Numbered from the stretch's first letter, positions 1-9,794 are shown. The stretch is DNA of 48,382 nucleotides from GCA-2725625 sp964574215 (GCA_964574215.1 CAZNLR010000040.1:1-48382), one strand, 5' to 3'. The notes: a model not told the origin generated them from the sequence alone. Numbers and translations: made by a program.

Positions 1-14
1 CGATGGGAACATAA

Positions 15-2930
15 ATGATGTCGAATTTGCGCCGGTACGTACCGATAACACTGGTCGCCGCCATAGGTATTCTGTTCTCGATCGGCGCTTTTTTCATTAT
101 CGACGGTATGGAATTCAGGCGCGCGGAGGTAATATTTCAGCGGTTGGCGTCGGATCGGATAATCGCCGTTCAACAACGTATTCATTCCGAATTAACGGTT
201 CTCAAATCCGTCGTGGCATTCTACCAGAGTTCGAATTTCGTCGACCGGGAGGAATTTGCCACCTTCTCAAAATCGATGGAACTCAACAAAAGAAGCTTCC
301 AGGCTCTCGAATGGATACCCTATGTCCGTCGCGAAGAGAGGTCCAAATACGTCACAGATGCCCGCAGAGACGGCCTCAAGGATTTTCAATTTACGGAAAG
401 GTCGCCGCGAAATGAACTGGTCACAGCGGCGGATCGAAACTCCTACTTTCCGGTATATTATGTCGAGCCCATTAAGGGTAATGAAGCCGCTTTGGGGTTT
501 GATTTGGGCTCGAATCGGGTTCGGCGGGCCGCGCTTGAGATGGCGCGGGACAGCGGAGAATTGGTGGCCAGCAGCAAAATTAACCTGGTTCAGGCAAAAG
601 CCGATAAGGCCGGTGTACTGATATTTGCGCCGATTTACAAAGGCGGCACAAGCATCGCAACTCAATCCGACCGAAGAAAATATTTGGAGGGCTTCGCTCT
701 CGCCGTATTTCGGGTCAGCCTTATGGTGTCACAAGCATTTAAAACCAATCTCGCCAAAAACGTGAGGAAACCGTCGGGAGTAGATTTGTACCTTTTTGAT
801 ATCGATGACGAAGAGAAAACCGAACTCCTCTACATCCACAATTCGCGGACAAGAAAGGAAAGCGCACCGGTTCTGAGTTATGCCGGCGCGAAAATTGGTT
901 CAAGTTTAGAGCGGGATTTTTTAGTCGGCGGGCGCCAGTGGACGATCGTCGCAAAGCCGGTTCAGGCAGAATTCGGCAGAGGAACACCATGGCTCGCCTG
1001 GGCCGGATTGCTGGCGGCGCTGGCTATTACCGGCGTTCTTGCGGCCTATCTTATGAAAATTATCAACCAACAGTTTGAAGTGACGCGATTGGTCGAACAA
1101 CGGACAGAAGAATTGTCCAATTCAACAAAGAAATATAAATCTCTGTTCGAGAACGCCAACGACGGCATCGTGATCCGCGATAGCCTGTCCACCAAAATTA
1201 TTGACGTCAACGATATATTTCTGAGGCGCTTGGGTTACGAAAGAGACGAAATCATCGGGGCCTCCGTTGATAAATTTTCACCTTTGGTGAATGAGCAATC
1301 GGCGGAAGAAAAGAAAAAGTTATTGGCCCAGGGAACGGACAAAGTCATTGAATGGATACACGTTCGCAAGGACGGCACTGAATTTCCGGTTAGCATCAGC
1401 AACAGTAAGCTGAAACTGGACGGCCGCGATGTCGTTCTCAGCTTTGTCCGCGATATCACCGAGCGCAAACTGGCGGAAATACAAAAAGATGAATTCGTAT
1501 CGACCGTCAGCCACGAGTTGAGGACTCCGCTTACCTCCATCAAGGGATCGCTCGGCCTTATTCAATCCGGTACCGTCGGAAATCTGCCGGATCAGGTGAG
1601 GAATCTCCTGGACATCGCTTACAACAACAGCGAGCGGCTAACGTTGCTCATCAACGATATCCTGGATATGGAGAAGATCGAGGCCGGCAAAATGGACTTT
1701 CATCTTCAGCCCATGAATATTGTATCGCTGATTAATAAGGCCCTGGAGGCAAATAAAGGATATGGCGACGCCTATGATGTGGCTTTCGTCTTCCAGGAGC
1801 CGCCGGAAGAAATGGTGGTCAACGGCGATGAAGACAGATTGATGCAGGTTATGGCGAACCTGATGTCCAACGCCGCCAAATTTTCTCCCAAAGGCGGTCA
1901 AGTGGAACTTTCAATATCGGAAGAGCAAAAATCCTATCGAATTGGCGTTACCGATTTTGGATCGGGAATTCCGGAGGACTTTCGAGACCGGATTTTCGAC
2001 AAATTTTCTCAGGTCGATGGATCGAATACACGCCAAAAAGGCGGCACGGGTCTGGGGCTCTCCATTTCCCAGGCGATCGTCATGCGACACGGCGGCATAA
2101 TCGATTTCACAACCGAGTCCGACCGGGGAACGACATTTTTCGTGGATTTACCCAAATTTATGGATTCCGCCAAGGAAGCCAATCCGTTTAACCGCGTTCC
2201 CGGTAAACACCGCGTTCTCATTTGTGAGGATGAACAGGATATCGCCACCTTGCTCAACATGTTGCTGCAACAGGACGGATTCGAGACATCGATCGCCCGT
2301 AATGCCCAACAGGCCAAGGATATGCTCGCCGGCGAAGAATTCGATTTTATGACCCTTGATCTCGGCCTGCCTGACCAGGACGGAATTTCTCTAATTCAGG
2401 AGTTGCGCGCCGACCAAAAAACCAGGGAATTACCGATCGTTGTCGTATCGGCCAAAGCGATCGAAGGAAAAAAGGCATTAAACGGTGATGCAATCGGTAT
2501 AATCGATTGGTTGCAGAAACCTATAGATCCGGATCGCCTTAGAGACCGGCTGCGATTTGCCGCCCGGTGCGCTTCGGGAAGCAAGCCGCGCATTCTGCAT
2601 GTCGAGGACGATCCGGACGTGGTCAACGTGGTGGCCTCCCTGGCCGATGATACGGGCGAATTTACGGCCGTTGCGACATTGCGTGAGGCCAAGAGAATTC
2701 TTGATGAGCAGCATTTTGATTTGGTTATTCTGGATTTGATTCTTCCGGACGGCGCCGGAGAGGATTTGCTTCCGTACATGAAACGAAAAAACGGAACCAC
2801 GCCCTCGGTCATCGTATTTTCGGCGAAAGATTCTTCCTTGGAAATGGCGGAGGGTATCGAGGCCGCCTTGCTCAAGTCCCGGTCAACCAACGAGGATTTA
2901 TTGGACGCTATACGCTCTGCCGTGGGATAA
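15..2930 (+). CDS. CHASE-PAS hybrid sensor histidine kinase with two receiver domains
   Basis: A 971-residue membrane hybrid kinase. The order is: TM helix (about residues 9-30), extracytoplasmic CHASE-type sensor (about 70-310), second TM (about 325-348), PAS domain (about 375-490), HisKA with H-box SHELRTPL and phospho-acceptor His500, HATPase with N-box NLMSNAAKFSP and G-boxes DFGSGIP and GGTGLGLS, then two receiver domains with acceptor Asp782 (LDLGLPD) and Asp907 (LDLILPD). It would sense a periplasmic ligand and relay phosphate from His500 to the receivers. No histidine phosphotransfer domain or output protein is adjacent, so the partner is unknown. Two ATGs occur in tandem at 15 and 18; upstream sequence is cut by the window edge, so the ribosome site cannot be judged. 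Family assignment is secure; the ligand is unknown. Confidence 0.93.
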   Translation: MMSNLRRYVPITLVAAIGILFSIGAFFIIDGMEFRRAEVIFQRLASDRIIAVQQRIHSELTVLKSVVAFYQSSNFVDREEFATFSKSMELNKRSFQALEWIPYVRREERSKYVTDARRDGLKDFQFTERSPRNELVTAADRNSYFPVYYVEPIKGNEAALGFDLGSNRVRRAALEMARDSGELVASSKINLVQAKADKAGVLIFAPIYKGGTSIATQSDRRKYLEGFALAVFRVSLMVSQAFKTNLAKNVRKPSGVDLYLFDIDDEEKTELLYIHNSRTRKESAPVLSYAGAKIGSSLERDFLVGGRQWTIVAKPVQAEFGRGTPWLAWAGLLAALAITGVLAAYLMKIINQQFEVTRLVEQRTEELSNSTKKYKSLFENANDGIVIRDSLSTKIIDVNDIFLRRLGYERDEIIGASVDKFSPLVNEQSAEEKKKLLAQGTDKVIEWIHVRKDGTEFPVSISNSKLKLDGRDVVLSFVRDITERKLAEIQKDEFVSTVSHELRTPLTSIKGSLGLIQSGTVGNLPDQVRNLLDIAYNNSERLTLLINDILDMEKIEAGKMDFHLQPMNIVSLINKALEANKGYGDAYDVAFVFQEPPEEMVVNGDEDRLMQVMANLMSNAAKFSPKGGQVELSISEEQKSYRIGVTDFGSGIPEDFRDRIFDKFSQVDGSNTRQKGGTGLGLSISQAIVMRHGGIIDFTTESDRGTTFFVDLPKFMDSAKEANPFNRVPGKHRVLICEDEQDIATLLNMLLQQDGFETSIARNAQQAKDMLAGEEFDFMTLDLGLPDQDGISLIQELRADQKTRELPIVVVSAKAIEGKKALNGDAIGIIDWLQKPIDPDRLRDRLRFAARCASGSKPRILHVEDDPDVVNVVASLADDTGEFTAVATLREAKRILDEQHFDLVILDLILPDGAGEDLLPYMKRKNGTTPSVIVFSAKDSSLEMAEGIEAALLKSRSTNEDLLDAIRSAVG

Positions 2931-3041
2931 TACAGGCCGGAAATATGTGCGCCGACTTTACCCCACAAATTAGTGATTTGGATTATTTGAATTTCCGAGT
3001 TATTGAAAGCGCCTGAAATTTAACCCAAACAATCAAGAAAA

Positions 3042-4001
3042 ATGCCCGACGATATTGCAACTGCCCCCAAACTGGACCCACGGAAATTTCAAAATCCCGA
3101 TCTCACGGCGGATGGATCGCCCCGTGCCATCGTGGCGCTGACCCATCTTCGGATCCTGTGGTTCAATACCGGAACCTTGTGCAATTTGACCTGCGACAAC
3201 TGCTATATCGAATCCAGTCCGAAAAATGACCGCCTGGCGTATCTCAGTGAAGCGGAAGTACGCCATTACTTGGAAGAAATTAAAAGTGATGGTCTGGGTG
3301 TCGAAGAAATCGGGTTTACCGGTGGCGAGCCTTTTATGAATCCCGAGATCATCGGCATGGTTGAAGCCAGTCTGGAGATGGATTTCTCCGTGCTGATCCT
3401 GACCAACGCCATGAAGCCCATGCACCACAAGCAAAACGATCTGATTCGGCTCAAAGACCTCTACGGCGATCGTCTCAGCCTGCGGGTCTCGATTGACCAT
3501 CATACGCGAGACCGTCACGAGCAGTTGCGTGGTCCCGACAGTTGGGCGCCCATGCTCGAAGGGCTCAAATGGCTGTCGCAAAACCAACTGAATATCGCTG
3601 CCGCAGGACGCTCCTGCTGGATAGAAAACGATGGGGCGGAACGGAATGCTTATGCTGACCTTTTTGCTTCCGAAGGTATTCAAATTGACGCCCATGATCC
3701 GGTGGCCCTGGTTCTATTTCCTGAAATGGACGAACGGCTGGATGTTCCCGAGATTACCACATCGTGCTGGGATATATTGGGTGTCGCGCCCGATTCCATG
3801 ATGTGCGCGACCTCGCGCATGGTGATAAAGCGCAAAGGCGCCGAATTGCCGGTGGTCGCACCGTGCACGCTCATTCCCTATGATCCGCAGTTTGAAATGG
3901 GCCATAAATTGACTGATGCGGCGACCTCGGTGAAGCTTAACCACCCTCATTGTGCGCGCTTCTGCGTGCTGGGCGGCGGTTCCTGCAGCGCCACGGATTA
4001 A
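3042..4001 (+). CDS. Radical SAM protein of unknown function
   Basis: A 319-residue radical SAM enzyme. The [4Fe-4S]/SAM motif is CNLTCDNCY (Cys47, Cys51, Cys54; C-X3-C-X2-C), followed by the SAM-contacting GGEP at 94-97. The C-terminal third carries extra cysteines (in TSCWDI, MMCATS, APCTLIP and Cys304, Cys308, Cys315 in the tail), which resemble an auxiliary Fe-S cluster region as in SPASM/twitch enzymes, though I cannot match it to a named subfamily. No peptide precursor or cofactor-biosynthesis genes adjoin it. The start follows a weak purine-rich stretch (AAGAAAA). It stands alone between the kinase and an OmpA-type lipoprotein. Substrate unknown. Confidence 0.88.
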   Translation: MPDDIATAPKLDPRKFQNPDLTADGSPRAIVALTHLRILWFNTGTLCNLTCDNCYIESSPKNDRLAYLSEAEVRHYLEEIKSDGLGVEEIGFTGGEPFMNPEIIGMVEASLEMDFSVLILTNAMKPMHHKQNDLIRLKDLYGDRLSLRVSIDHHTRDRHEQLRGPDSWAPMLEGLKWLSQNQLNIAAAGRSCWIENDGAERNAYADLFASEGIQIDAHDPVALVLFPEMDERLDVPEITTSCWDILGVAPDSMMCATSRMVIKRKGAELPVVAPCTLIPYDPQFEMGHKLTDAATSVKLNHPHCARFCVLGGGSCSATD

Positions 4002-4109
4002 CCTCTCTACCGCCACCACTTTGCCTTATTGCGCCCTGAGCGCGCCCTAATTCCTTGCCAGATTCCCCAGCCTGATAATCGATTTTGATTTTAAACGGGG
4101 AGTTGATTC

Positions 4110-5045
4110 ATGAAACAGGTGCTCATAGCGGGAATGATGGCCGCTCAGACGGTTCTGTTGTCGGCGTGCGGTTCCACTTTTGATTTTAGCGCATTGCGGC
4201 AGCAAGACTTTAACAGTAGCGGCAAAGGCGAACCTTTCCAGGTTGCCCTCGGCGAAGGTTACAAAAACTTCGCCCTCTATGAGGTCGACGAGATGTATGA
4301 TTGGATCGACGCCGCCCATTTTGGTGACAAGGCCAGGCGGGCGGCGGGCGGTCTGAACGTGGCGCCCGAAAAAACGGCCGACTGGTGGCTCACTCAAAAT
4401 CAGATGGAAGTCCTGTCGGCGGCCCGCAAAAGACTGCTGGCCGTTCTCGATGCCAAGAGTAAATCGCGCCTGCCGCTCATCGCCGCCAAGGCGCAAACCG
4501 GCTTTGACTGCTGGATGGAACAGCAAGAGGAAAATTGGCAAAACGATCATATCGCCAAATGCCGTAACCAGTTTGTCGCTGCCGTTGAACAGTTGGAAGA
4601 CTTGGAAACTGTTGCCAACAGCAAGTTTCCGATTGTCTCGCCCGACGTTGGATCGGTTCCGGTGTTAAAGACCAAAACCGTGCTGCCCGAAAATCGGGAA
4701 ACCAACGCCTTCACGCTCTACTTTTCCTTCGATACGGCCGAAATTGACGCCGCCAATCGCCAGGCCATAGACCGGATCGTCGAGCTATACAGTTCCGGCG
4801 CGCCGGTGACTATTTCTCTGGCCGGCCACGCGGACCGTGCCGGTCCTCAACCCTACAATTTCAAATTATCCCGCCGCCGCGCTGAAGCCGTGCGCAAAAC
4901 GTTGATTGAAAAAGGTGTCACGGTGCAAATGATCGCCGCCCAGGCTTTTGGCGAAAGCCGCCCCCGCAAGAAAACGACAGACGGAGTCCGCGACGCCCAA
5001 AACCGCCGTGTCGAGATCATCGTCGGTCCGGCCTCCTCCCTGTAA
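4110..5045 (+). CDS. OmpA-family peptidoglycan-associated lipoprotein
   Basis: A 311-residue outer-membrane lipoprotein. The N-terminus has a lipoprotein signal with lipobox LLSAC, so lipidation would be at Cys20. The middle region (about 30-190) is unassigned. Residues about 195-308 form an OmpA_C domain, starting with the typical FTLYFSFDTAEID and containing GHADRAGPQPYNFKLS and RRVEIIV, which bind peptidoglycan. Likely role: anchoring the outer membrane to the wall. A good Shine-Dalgarno (GGGGAG) precedes the ATG. It is not next to tol-pal genes, so it is a stand-alone paralogue rather than Pal itself. Confidence 0.88.
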   Translation: MKQVLIAGMMAAQTVLLSACGSTFDFSALRQQDFNSSGKGEPFQVALGEGYKNFALYEVDEMYDWIDAAHFGDKARRAAGGLNVAPEKTADWWLTQNQMEVLSAARKRLLAVLDAKSKSRLPLIAAKAQTGFDCWMEQQEENWQNDHIAKCRNQFVAAVEQLEDLETVANSKFPIVSPDVGSVPVLKTKTVLPENRETNAFTLYFSFDTAEIDAANRQAIDRIVELYSSGAPVTISLAGHADRAGPQPYNFKLSRRRAEAVRKTLIEKGVTVQMIAAQAFGESRPRKKTTDGVRDAQNRRVEIIVGPASSL

Positions 5046-5126
5046 ACTCGTTCATTAGGTGTGGGAAAAAGGATAAGGAGCGGTAATAAATTGGATTTCT
5101 GGTTGACGTTAAATTAAACTGAATGA

Positions 5127-5930
5127 ATGCTCGGACCCAACTTCGAAGGCGTATACGGTGTGACAGCGAACCCATTGCGGTTGGTTTTTATGATGGGTGC
5201 GGTTTGGCGGCTTTCGAAAGAAGTAGAAGGCCGATCTCTCAATTTACTGGAAATTGGATCTTGGTGCGGATCTTCGGCATTGACCTGGGGGCAGGCGCTT
5301 GATCTGTACAATAAGGCCAAAGGCGATTTAACGTGCGTCGACCCGTGGGCTCCATTTAATGATCTGGCAGAGAATCCAGGCGAAATCGGTGCGGACATGG
5401 AACAGGCCCTGGCCAGGGACGAACCTTTTCGGGTATTTCAGGAAAACATAAAGTTCCTTCCGAAAGGAATCGATGTACACATATTTCGCGGTCGGTCCAG
5501 CGACATCCTCCCCACTCTGGATAGAGATTCTTTTGATCTCATATACATCGACGGCGACCATGGCTATGAGACGGTTTCTTCCGATATTGAAATGAGCCGC
5601 GCGTTGATCAGAGAAGGTGGAATAATTTGCGGCGATGATCTGGAATTGCAGGCCCACGAATGTGATGCGACGATTGCCAGGGCTCGTCCCACGCTGGACC
5701 TCTTTCTCGATGAGCCGTCTCAAACCCATTATCATCCCGGTGTAACATTAGCGGTCGGTGAAAATTTCGGCCCGGCATCCTCCTGGTACGGGTTCTGGGC
5801 GATGCAGAAGAAGGAAGGGCGTTGGCTTCGAGTAAATTTGGACGGTATGCCGCCGCACATTCCAACCCACTTGCCGGCACAAAGCCTGATCGGATTAAAA
5901 GCTCTGCTTATGGAGCATGGCCTGCTTTGA
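5127..5930 (+). CDS. Class I SAM-dependent methyltransferase (Methyltransf_24-like)
   Basis: A 267-residue putative methyltransferase. Motif I is LLEIGSWCGSSAL (about 40-52), with an acidic residue after beta 2 (CVDPW) and the DLIYIDGDHGYE segment (about 137-148) typical of the family that includes sugar- and antibiotic-modifying methyltransferases, followed by GGIICGDD. The ATG at 5127 directly follows an in-frame TGA, so no longer start exists; a purine-rich stretch lies somewhat far upstream at about 5068-5085. The neighbours are unrelated, so the substrate cannot be inferred. Confidence 0.82.
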   Translation: MLGPNFEGVYGVTANPLRLVFMMGAVWRLSKEVEGRSLNLLEIGSWCGSSALTWGQALDLYNKAKGDLTCVDPWAPFNDLAENPGEIGADMEQALARDEPFRVFQENIKFLPKGIDVHIFRGRSSDILPTLDRDSFDLIYIDGDHGYETVSSDIEMSRALIREGGIICGDDLELQAHECDATIARARPTLDLFLDEPSQTHYHPGVTLAVGENFGPASSWYGFWAMQKKEGRWLRVNLDGMPPHIPTHLPAQSLIGLKALLMEHGLL

Positions 5931-6002
5931 TACATTCCGTCAGTTGTCTATCAACCTGCCTCTGTGCTAGATAGCGTGAGGCGATGACTATGGCAGCCGG
6001 CA

Positions 6003-6395
6003 ATGTATTCGGAAATTACGAACAATATCAAAATATCCGTCGATCCGACCTTTCTGGACGATCAATCCGATCCCGGTGATTTTCATTTCGTATGGGCCTA
6101 CCATATCAGAATTGAAAATCAGGGCGATCAGACCGTCCAGTTGTTGCGGCGACATTGGCATATCACCGATTCCAACGGTCAGGTCCAGGAAGTAAGGGGA
6201 GAAGGCGTGGTTGGTGAACAGCCGGTCCTGCAACCCGGCGAGGCCTATGAATATACCAGTGGCACCCCGCTATCGACCCCGTCCGGCTTTATGGCGGGAT
6301 CCTACCAGATGAAAGGCTCCCGAGGGGAAACCTTTAACGTTACCGTACCGGCGTTTTCGTTGGATTCCCCCCATGATCTCAACTTGGTTAATTGA
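6003..6395 (+). CDS. apaG: ApaG domain protein
   Basis: A 130-residue single-domain ApaG protein (E. coli ApaG is 125 residues). It has the family pattern: YHIRIENQGDQTVQLLRRHW, then ITDSNG, VVGEQPVLQPGEAYEYTSGTPL and GSYQM near the end. ApaG has a fibronectin-III-like fold, and its loss affects cobalt resistance and Ap4A levels in enterobacteria; the molecular function is unclear. It lies just upstream of folE in the same direction, but with about 107 bases between them, so co-transcription is possible but not shown. The ribosome site is weak. Confidence 0.95.
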   Translation: MYSEITNNIKISVDPTFLDDQSDPGDFHFVWAYHIRIENQGDQTVQLLRRHWHITDSNGQVQEVRGEGVVGEQPVLQPGEAYEYTSGTPLSTPSGFMAGSYQMKGSRGETFNVTVPAFSLDSPHDLNLVN

Positions 6396-6502
6396 GGTAA
6401 TCATTAAATAAACGTCTTCGGACTGGCGAAACCGGAAAAAATCGCTATTTTATGCCGGTCTCGTTATGAGACTGGTATTTGTCGCCCGGAAAGGAAAAGA
6501 AA

Positions 6503-7111
6503 GTGACCGCAGATAACCCTAATGGTGCCGGCCAAAACGACCGCCCGAGCCGCGAAGAAGCGGAAGAAGCCGTTCGCGTATTATTGCGCTGGACCGGCGA
6601 CGATGTTAACCGGCCCGGCCTGAAGGGGACGCCTGACCGGGTGGTGCGGGCCTATGAGGATTATTTTTGCGGTTATAACGATGACCCTTACAAAATTCTG
6701 GGCCGCACCTTTGATGAAACCGCGGGATATGACGAAATGGTAATTTTAAAAGACATCTCGTTTTCGTCTCATTGCGAACATCATATCGCGCCCATTCTAG
6801 GCAAGGTTCATATCGCCTATTTGCCCAAAACACGGGTGGTCGGCATCAGCAAGCTGGCCCGGCTGGTGGAGAGCTTTGCCCGTCGTCTGCAAATTCAGGA
6901 GAAAATGACGGCCCAGATTGCCAACACATTACAGGAGGTGCTGGACCCCGTCGGTGTCGCTGTCGTCGTCGAGGCCGCCCACGAATGCATGACCACGCGC
7001 GGTATCGATAAGCCGGGCGTCAATATGGTGACCAGCCGTATGCTAGGCGCCTTCCGTGAAAATTCGCCGACCCGCCGGGAGTTCCTGGCGATGATCGGCA
7101 ATCCCGGTTAA
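6503..7111 (+). CDS. folE: GTP cyclohydrolase I
   Basis: Converts GTP to 7,8-dihydroneopterin triphosphate, the first step of folate (and queuosine) synthesis, in the cytoplasm. It shows the Zn ligands in SHCEHH and HECMTTRG, the signature VGISKLARLVESFARRLQIQE, and the C-terminal end LGAFRENSPTRREFL. The frame is open from a TTG at 6479, but I chose the GTG at 6503 because AAGGAAAAG sits 5-12 bases before it; this gives 202 residues, normal for the family. Confident call; only the start is uncertain. Confidence 0.96.
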   Translation: MTADNPNGAGQNDRPSREEAEEAVRVLLRWTGDDVNRPGLKGTPDRVVRAYEDYFCGYNDDPYKILGRTFDETAGYDEMVILKDISFSSHCEHHIAPILGKVHIAYLPKTRVVGISKLARLVESFARRLQIQEKMTAQIANTLQEVLDPVGVAVVVEAAHECMTTRGIDKPGVNMVTSRMLGAFRENSPTRREFLAMIGNPG

Positions 7112-7184
7112 TTTTGAGGGCAATTTTTCTGGCCCGAGAATATTTCGGGGTTTGATTTAGGGAGGGGCGCTGAGCCTATCCGAC

Positions 7185-8633
7185 GTGATCGACTTCCGGC
7201 CTATTTTTTTAATCCTCGGTTTTTTGCTGACAACGTTGGCAGTGGTGATGATTGTGCCCGCCGCCGCCGATGCCATTGTCGGCAATCCCGACTGGCAGGT
7301 GTTCGCCGTCGCCGCCGGGGTAACGCTGTTTATCGGCGTTTCGCTGGCCTTGACCAGCCGAGCCGGTGGCGCCCATCTGTCGGTGCGTCAGGCCTTCATT
7401 CTGACGACATTAAGCTGGATCGTGCTGACGGCTTTTGCGGCATTACCCTTCGCCTTTTCCCAACTTGATCTTAGTGTTACGGACGCCTTCTTCGAGGCCA
7501 TGTCCGGCATTACCACCACGGGATCGACGGTTATCGTCAATCTCGATTCAGCGCCCCCGGGATTGCTGTTGTGGCGGGCGCTGCTGCAATGGCTGGGCGG
7601 GATCGGTATTATCGTCATGGCGCTGGCCGTCATGCCGCTTCTGCGGGTCGGCGGCATGCAGCTCTTCCGCATGGAATCCTCGGACCAATCGGAAAAAGCC
7701 CTGCCCCGGGCGGCGCAGGTGGCGACCGTGATTGGCGGCATCTACTTTGCCTTGACGGCTATCTGGGCCACCGCTTTGTGGTTCGCCGGTATGAGCGGTT
7801 TTGACGCCATCGCCCACGCCATGACCACCATCGCCACCGGCGGGTATTCCACTTATGACGGCTCCGTGGGTCATTTCGACAGCGCCTTGATCGACGCCAT
7901 CATCACCTTGGGCATGATCATCGGCAGTCTGCCTTTTCTTCTCTACTTGATGGCGCTCCAGGGCAAGCCCGGCACCTTGATGAGGGACAGCCAGGTGCAA
8001 TGGTTCCTGACCGTTGTGGCGGTGTTTGTCGTTGTTACGGCTGGTTGGCTCTGGTTGCGCAACGGCTTAGAGCCGCTTCAGGCTTTGCGTTTCGCATCTT
8101 TCAATATCGTGTCGATTATGACCGGCACCGGATACGCAACGGACGGGTTCGATAAGTGGGGCAGTTTCGCCATCCCACTGTTTTTTTTCGTCATGTTTAT
8201 CGGCGGCTGCGCCGGTTCCACCACCTGCGGCATCAAGATTTTCCGCTTCCAGGTGTTGTATGCTGCGGCCAAAACCCAGTTCCAGAACTTGGCCCAGCCC
8301 CACGGCGTGTTCATTCCCTACTACAACCGCAATCCCATCCCGGAAGAGGTTATCAGTTCGGTCCTGAGTTTTTTCTTTGTGTTTCTGGCGACCTTTGCCG
8401 CTTTGGCCGTGGCCCTGGCCTTCCTGGGGTTGGATTTTATTACCAGTATCTCCGCGGCGGCTTCGGCCATTTCAAATGTCGGGCCCGGTCTGGGACCGGT
8501 CGTCGGACCCGAAGGCAATTACACGTCGCTGCCCGACGCCGCTAAATGGATTTTATCGGTGGGGATGCTCCTGGGCCGCTTGGAACTGTTCACCGTCATG
8601 GTGCTTTTCACCCGCGCCTTCTGGAGAGCCTAG
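7185..8633 (+). CDS. trkH: TrkH-family potassium uptake protein
   Basis: A 482-residue integral membrane K+ translocator with about ten or more TM segments. The four pore loops of the SKT superfamily are visible: GITTTGST, TIATGGYST, MTGTGYAT and ISNVGPGLG. It would normally work with the cytoplasmic NAD-binding TrkA, which is not in this window. The only standard start after the in-frame TAG at 7158 is GTG 7185, but the Shine-Dalgarno-like GGGAGGGG (7160-7167) is placed for an in-frame CTG at 7170 instead. The TAG stop is immediately followed by the ATG of the next gene, indicating an operon. Confidence 0.95.
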   Translation: MIDFRPIFLILGFLLTTLAVVMIVPAAADAIVGNPDWQVFAVAAGVTLFIGVSLALTSRAGGAHLSVRQAFILTTLSWIVLTAFAALPFAFSQLDLSVTDAFFEAMSGITTTGSTVIVNLDSAPPGLLLWRALLQWLGGIGIIVMALAVMPLLRVGGMQLFRMESSDQSEKALPRAAQVATVIGGIYFALTAIWATALWFAGMSGFDAIAHAMTTIATGGYSTYDGSVGHFDSALIDAIITLGMIIGSLPFLLYLMALQGKPGTLMRDSQVQWFLTVVAVFVVVTAGWLWLRNGLEPLQALRFASFNIVSIMTGTGYATDGFDKWGSFAIPLFFFVMFIGGCAGSTTCGIKIFRFQVLYAAAKTQFQNLAQPHGVFIPYYNRNPIPEEVISSVLSFFFVFLATFAALAVALAFLGLDFITSISAAASAISNVGPGLGPVVGPEGNYTSLPDAAKWILSVGMLLGRLELFTVMVLFTRAFWRA

Positions 8634-9794
8634 ATGGCGGCCTCCATGACCCCGGTCGAAATGCTCGGAAAGTTGATCCACTTCGATACGGTGTCGGCCC
8701 ATTCCAACAAAGATATGATGGATTTTATCGCCGATTATCTGGCGGGCCATGGCGTCGAAGCAAAACTTGCCCCCAACGAGGACGGTGATAAGGCCGATCT
8801 GATCGCCACCATCGGCCCCGATATCGAAGGCGGTATCGTGCTGTCCGGCCATTCGGATGTGGTGCCGGTTGAAGGTCAGGACTGGCATAGCGACCCCTTC
8901 GAGATGATGGAGAAAGACGGGCGGCTGTACGGTAGGGGCACGTCGGATATGAAGGGGTTCATCGCCGTTGCCTTGGCTCTGGTGCCCGAATTCAAGGCGT
9001 TGAAACTCAAGAAACCGCTTCATCTGGTATTCAGTTATGACGAGGAATTGGGCTGCATCGCCGCGCCCGCGCTGGTGGCCCGCCTGGTGCGTGATGTTCC
9101 CATGCCCCTTGCCGCCATTATCGGCGAGCCCACGGATATGAAACTGGCCAACGCCCACAAAGGGGTGACGGTGTTTGAGACCACAATAACCGGTAAACCG
9201 GCCCATTCCTCCCAGACCCATGCCGGTGTCAACGCCATCACCATTGCGGCGAGATGCATCTCCCGATTGTCGGCGATTGCGGAAGATTTCAAAACCTCCG
9301 GATCGGCAGACGACAGGTTTGAGCCGCCTTTCTCGACCATTAGCATCGGCACCATCGAGGGCGGAACGGCGCTTAATATCGTCGCCGGGGAATGCCGTTT
9401 TGTGTGGGATTGCCGGTCGATCCTGGAGACCGACACCGGACTGGCGCTTAGCCGGTTCGAGGAATTTTGCGCTGATGAAATTTTGCCGGAGATGCAGAAA
9501 ATCGCACCGGAAACCCACATTAAGACGGAAAAAATGGTCTCTGCACCGCCGTTGGTTCCCAGCGACGACAATCCGGCGGAAGCCTTGGTGAAAAGACTGA
9601 CCGGTCAAAACAGGGCCGAGGTGATCTCTTTCGCCACCGAAGCCGGTATTTTCGAGCTATCGGAAATTCCCGCCGTTATCTGCGGTCCCGGCAGCATCGC
9701 CCAAGCCCATCAGGCCAACGAATTTATCGAAAAAAGCCAAATGAATGCCTGCGCCGAATTTCTCCGCAAACTCGCCAATTGGGCCGCCGAATAA
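8634..9794 (+). CDS. argE: Acetylornithine deacetylase (M20 family)
   Basis: A 386-residue M20 metallopeptidase-family deacylase. Metal and catalytic residues are visible: GHSDVVP (His73, Asp75), GRGTSDMKG (Asp105), the DEELGC segment (Glu137/138), GEPTD (Glu165), and a C-terminal AHQANEF with the last metal His. The overall pattern is that of bacterial ArgE, which hydrolyses N2-acetylornithine to ornithine in arginine synthesis; a related N-acyl amino acid substrate cannot be excluded. The start abuts the trkH stop (TAGATG), with GGAGAG upstream. A second in-frame ATG at codon 5 is possible. Confidence 0.9.
   Translation: MAASMTPVEMLGKLIHFDTVSAHSNKDMMDFIADYLAGHGVEAKLAPNEDGDKADLIATIGPDIEGGIVLSGHSDVVPVEGQDWHSDPFEMMEKDGRLYGRGTSDMKGFIAVALALVPEFKALKLKKPLHLVFSYDEELGCIAAPALVARLVRDVPMPLAAIIGEPTDMKLANAHKGVTVFETTITGKPAHSSQTHAGVNAITIAARCISRLSAIAEDFKTSGSADDRFEPPFSTISIGTIEGGTALNIVAGECRFVWDCRSILETDTGLALSRFEEFCADEILPEMQKIAPETHIKTEKMVSAPPLVPSDDNPAEALVKRLTGQNRAEVISFATEAGIFELSEIPAVICGPGSIAQAHQANEFIEKSQMNACAEFLRKLANWAAE

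Noticed and set aside
8553..9608. 351-codon minus-strand open frame
   Set aside because: Antisense to argE, which has all metal ligands in the plus frame; the shadow is caused by GC-rich codon bias.
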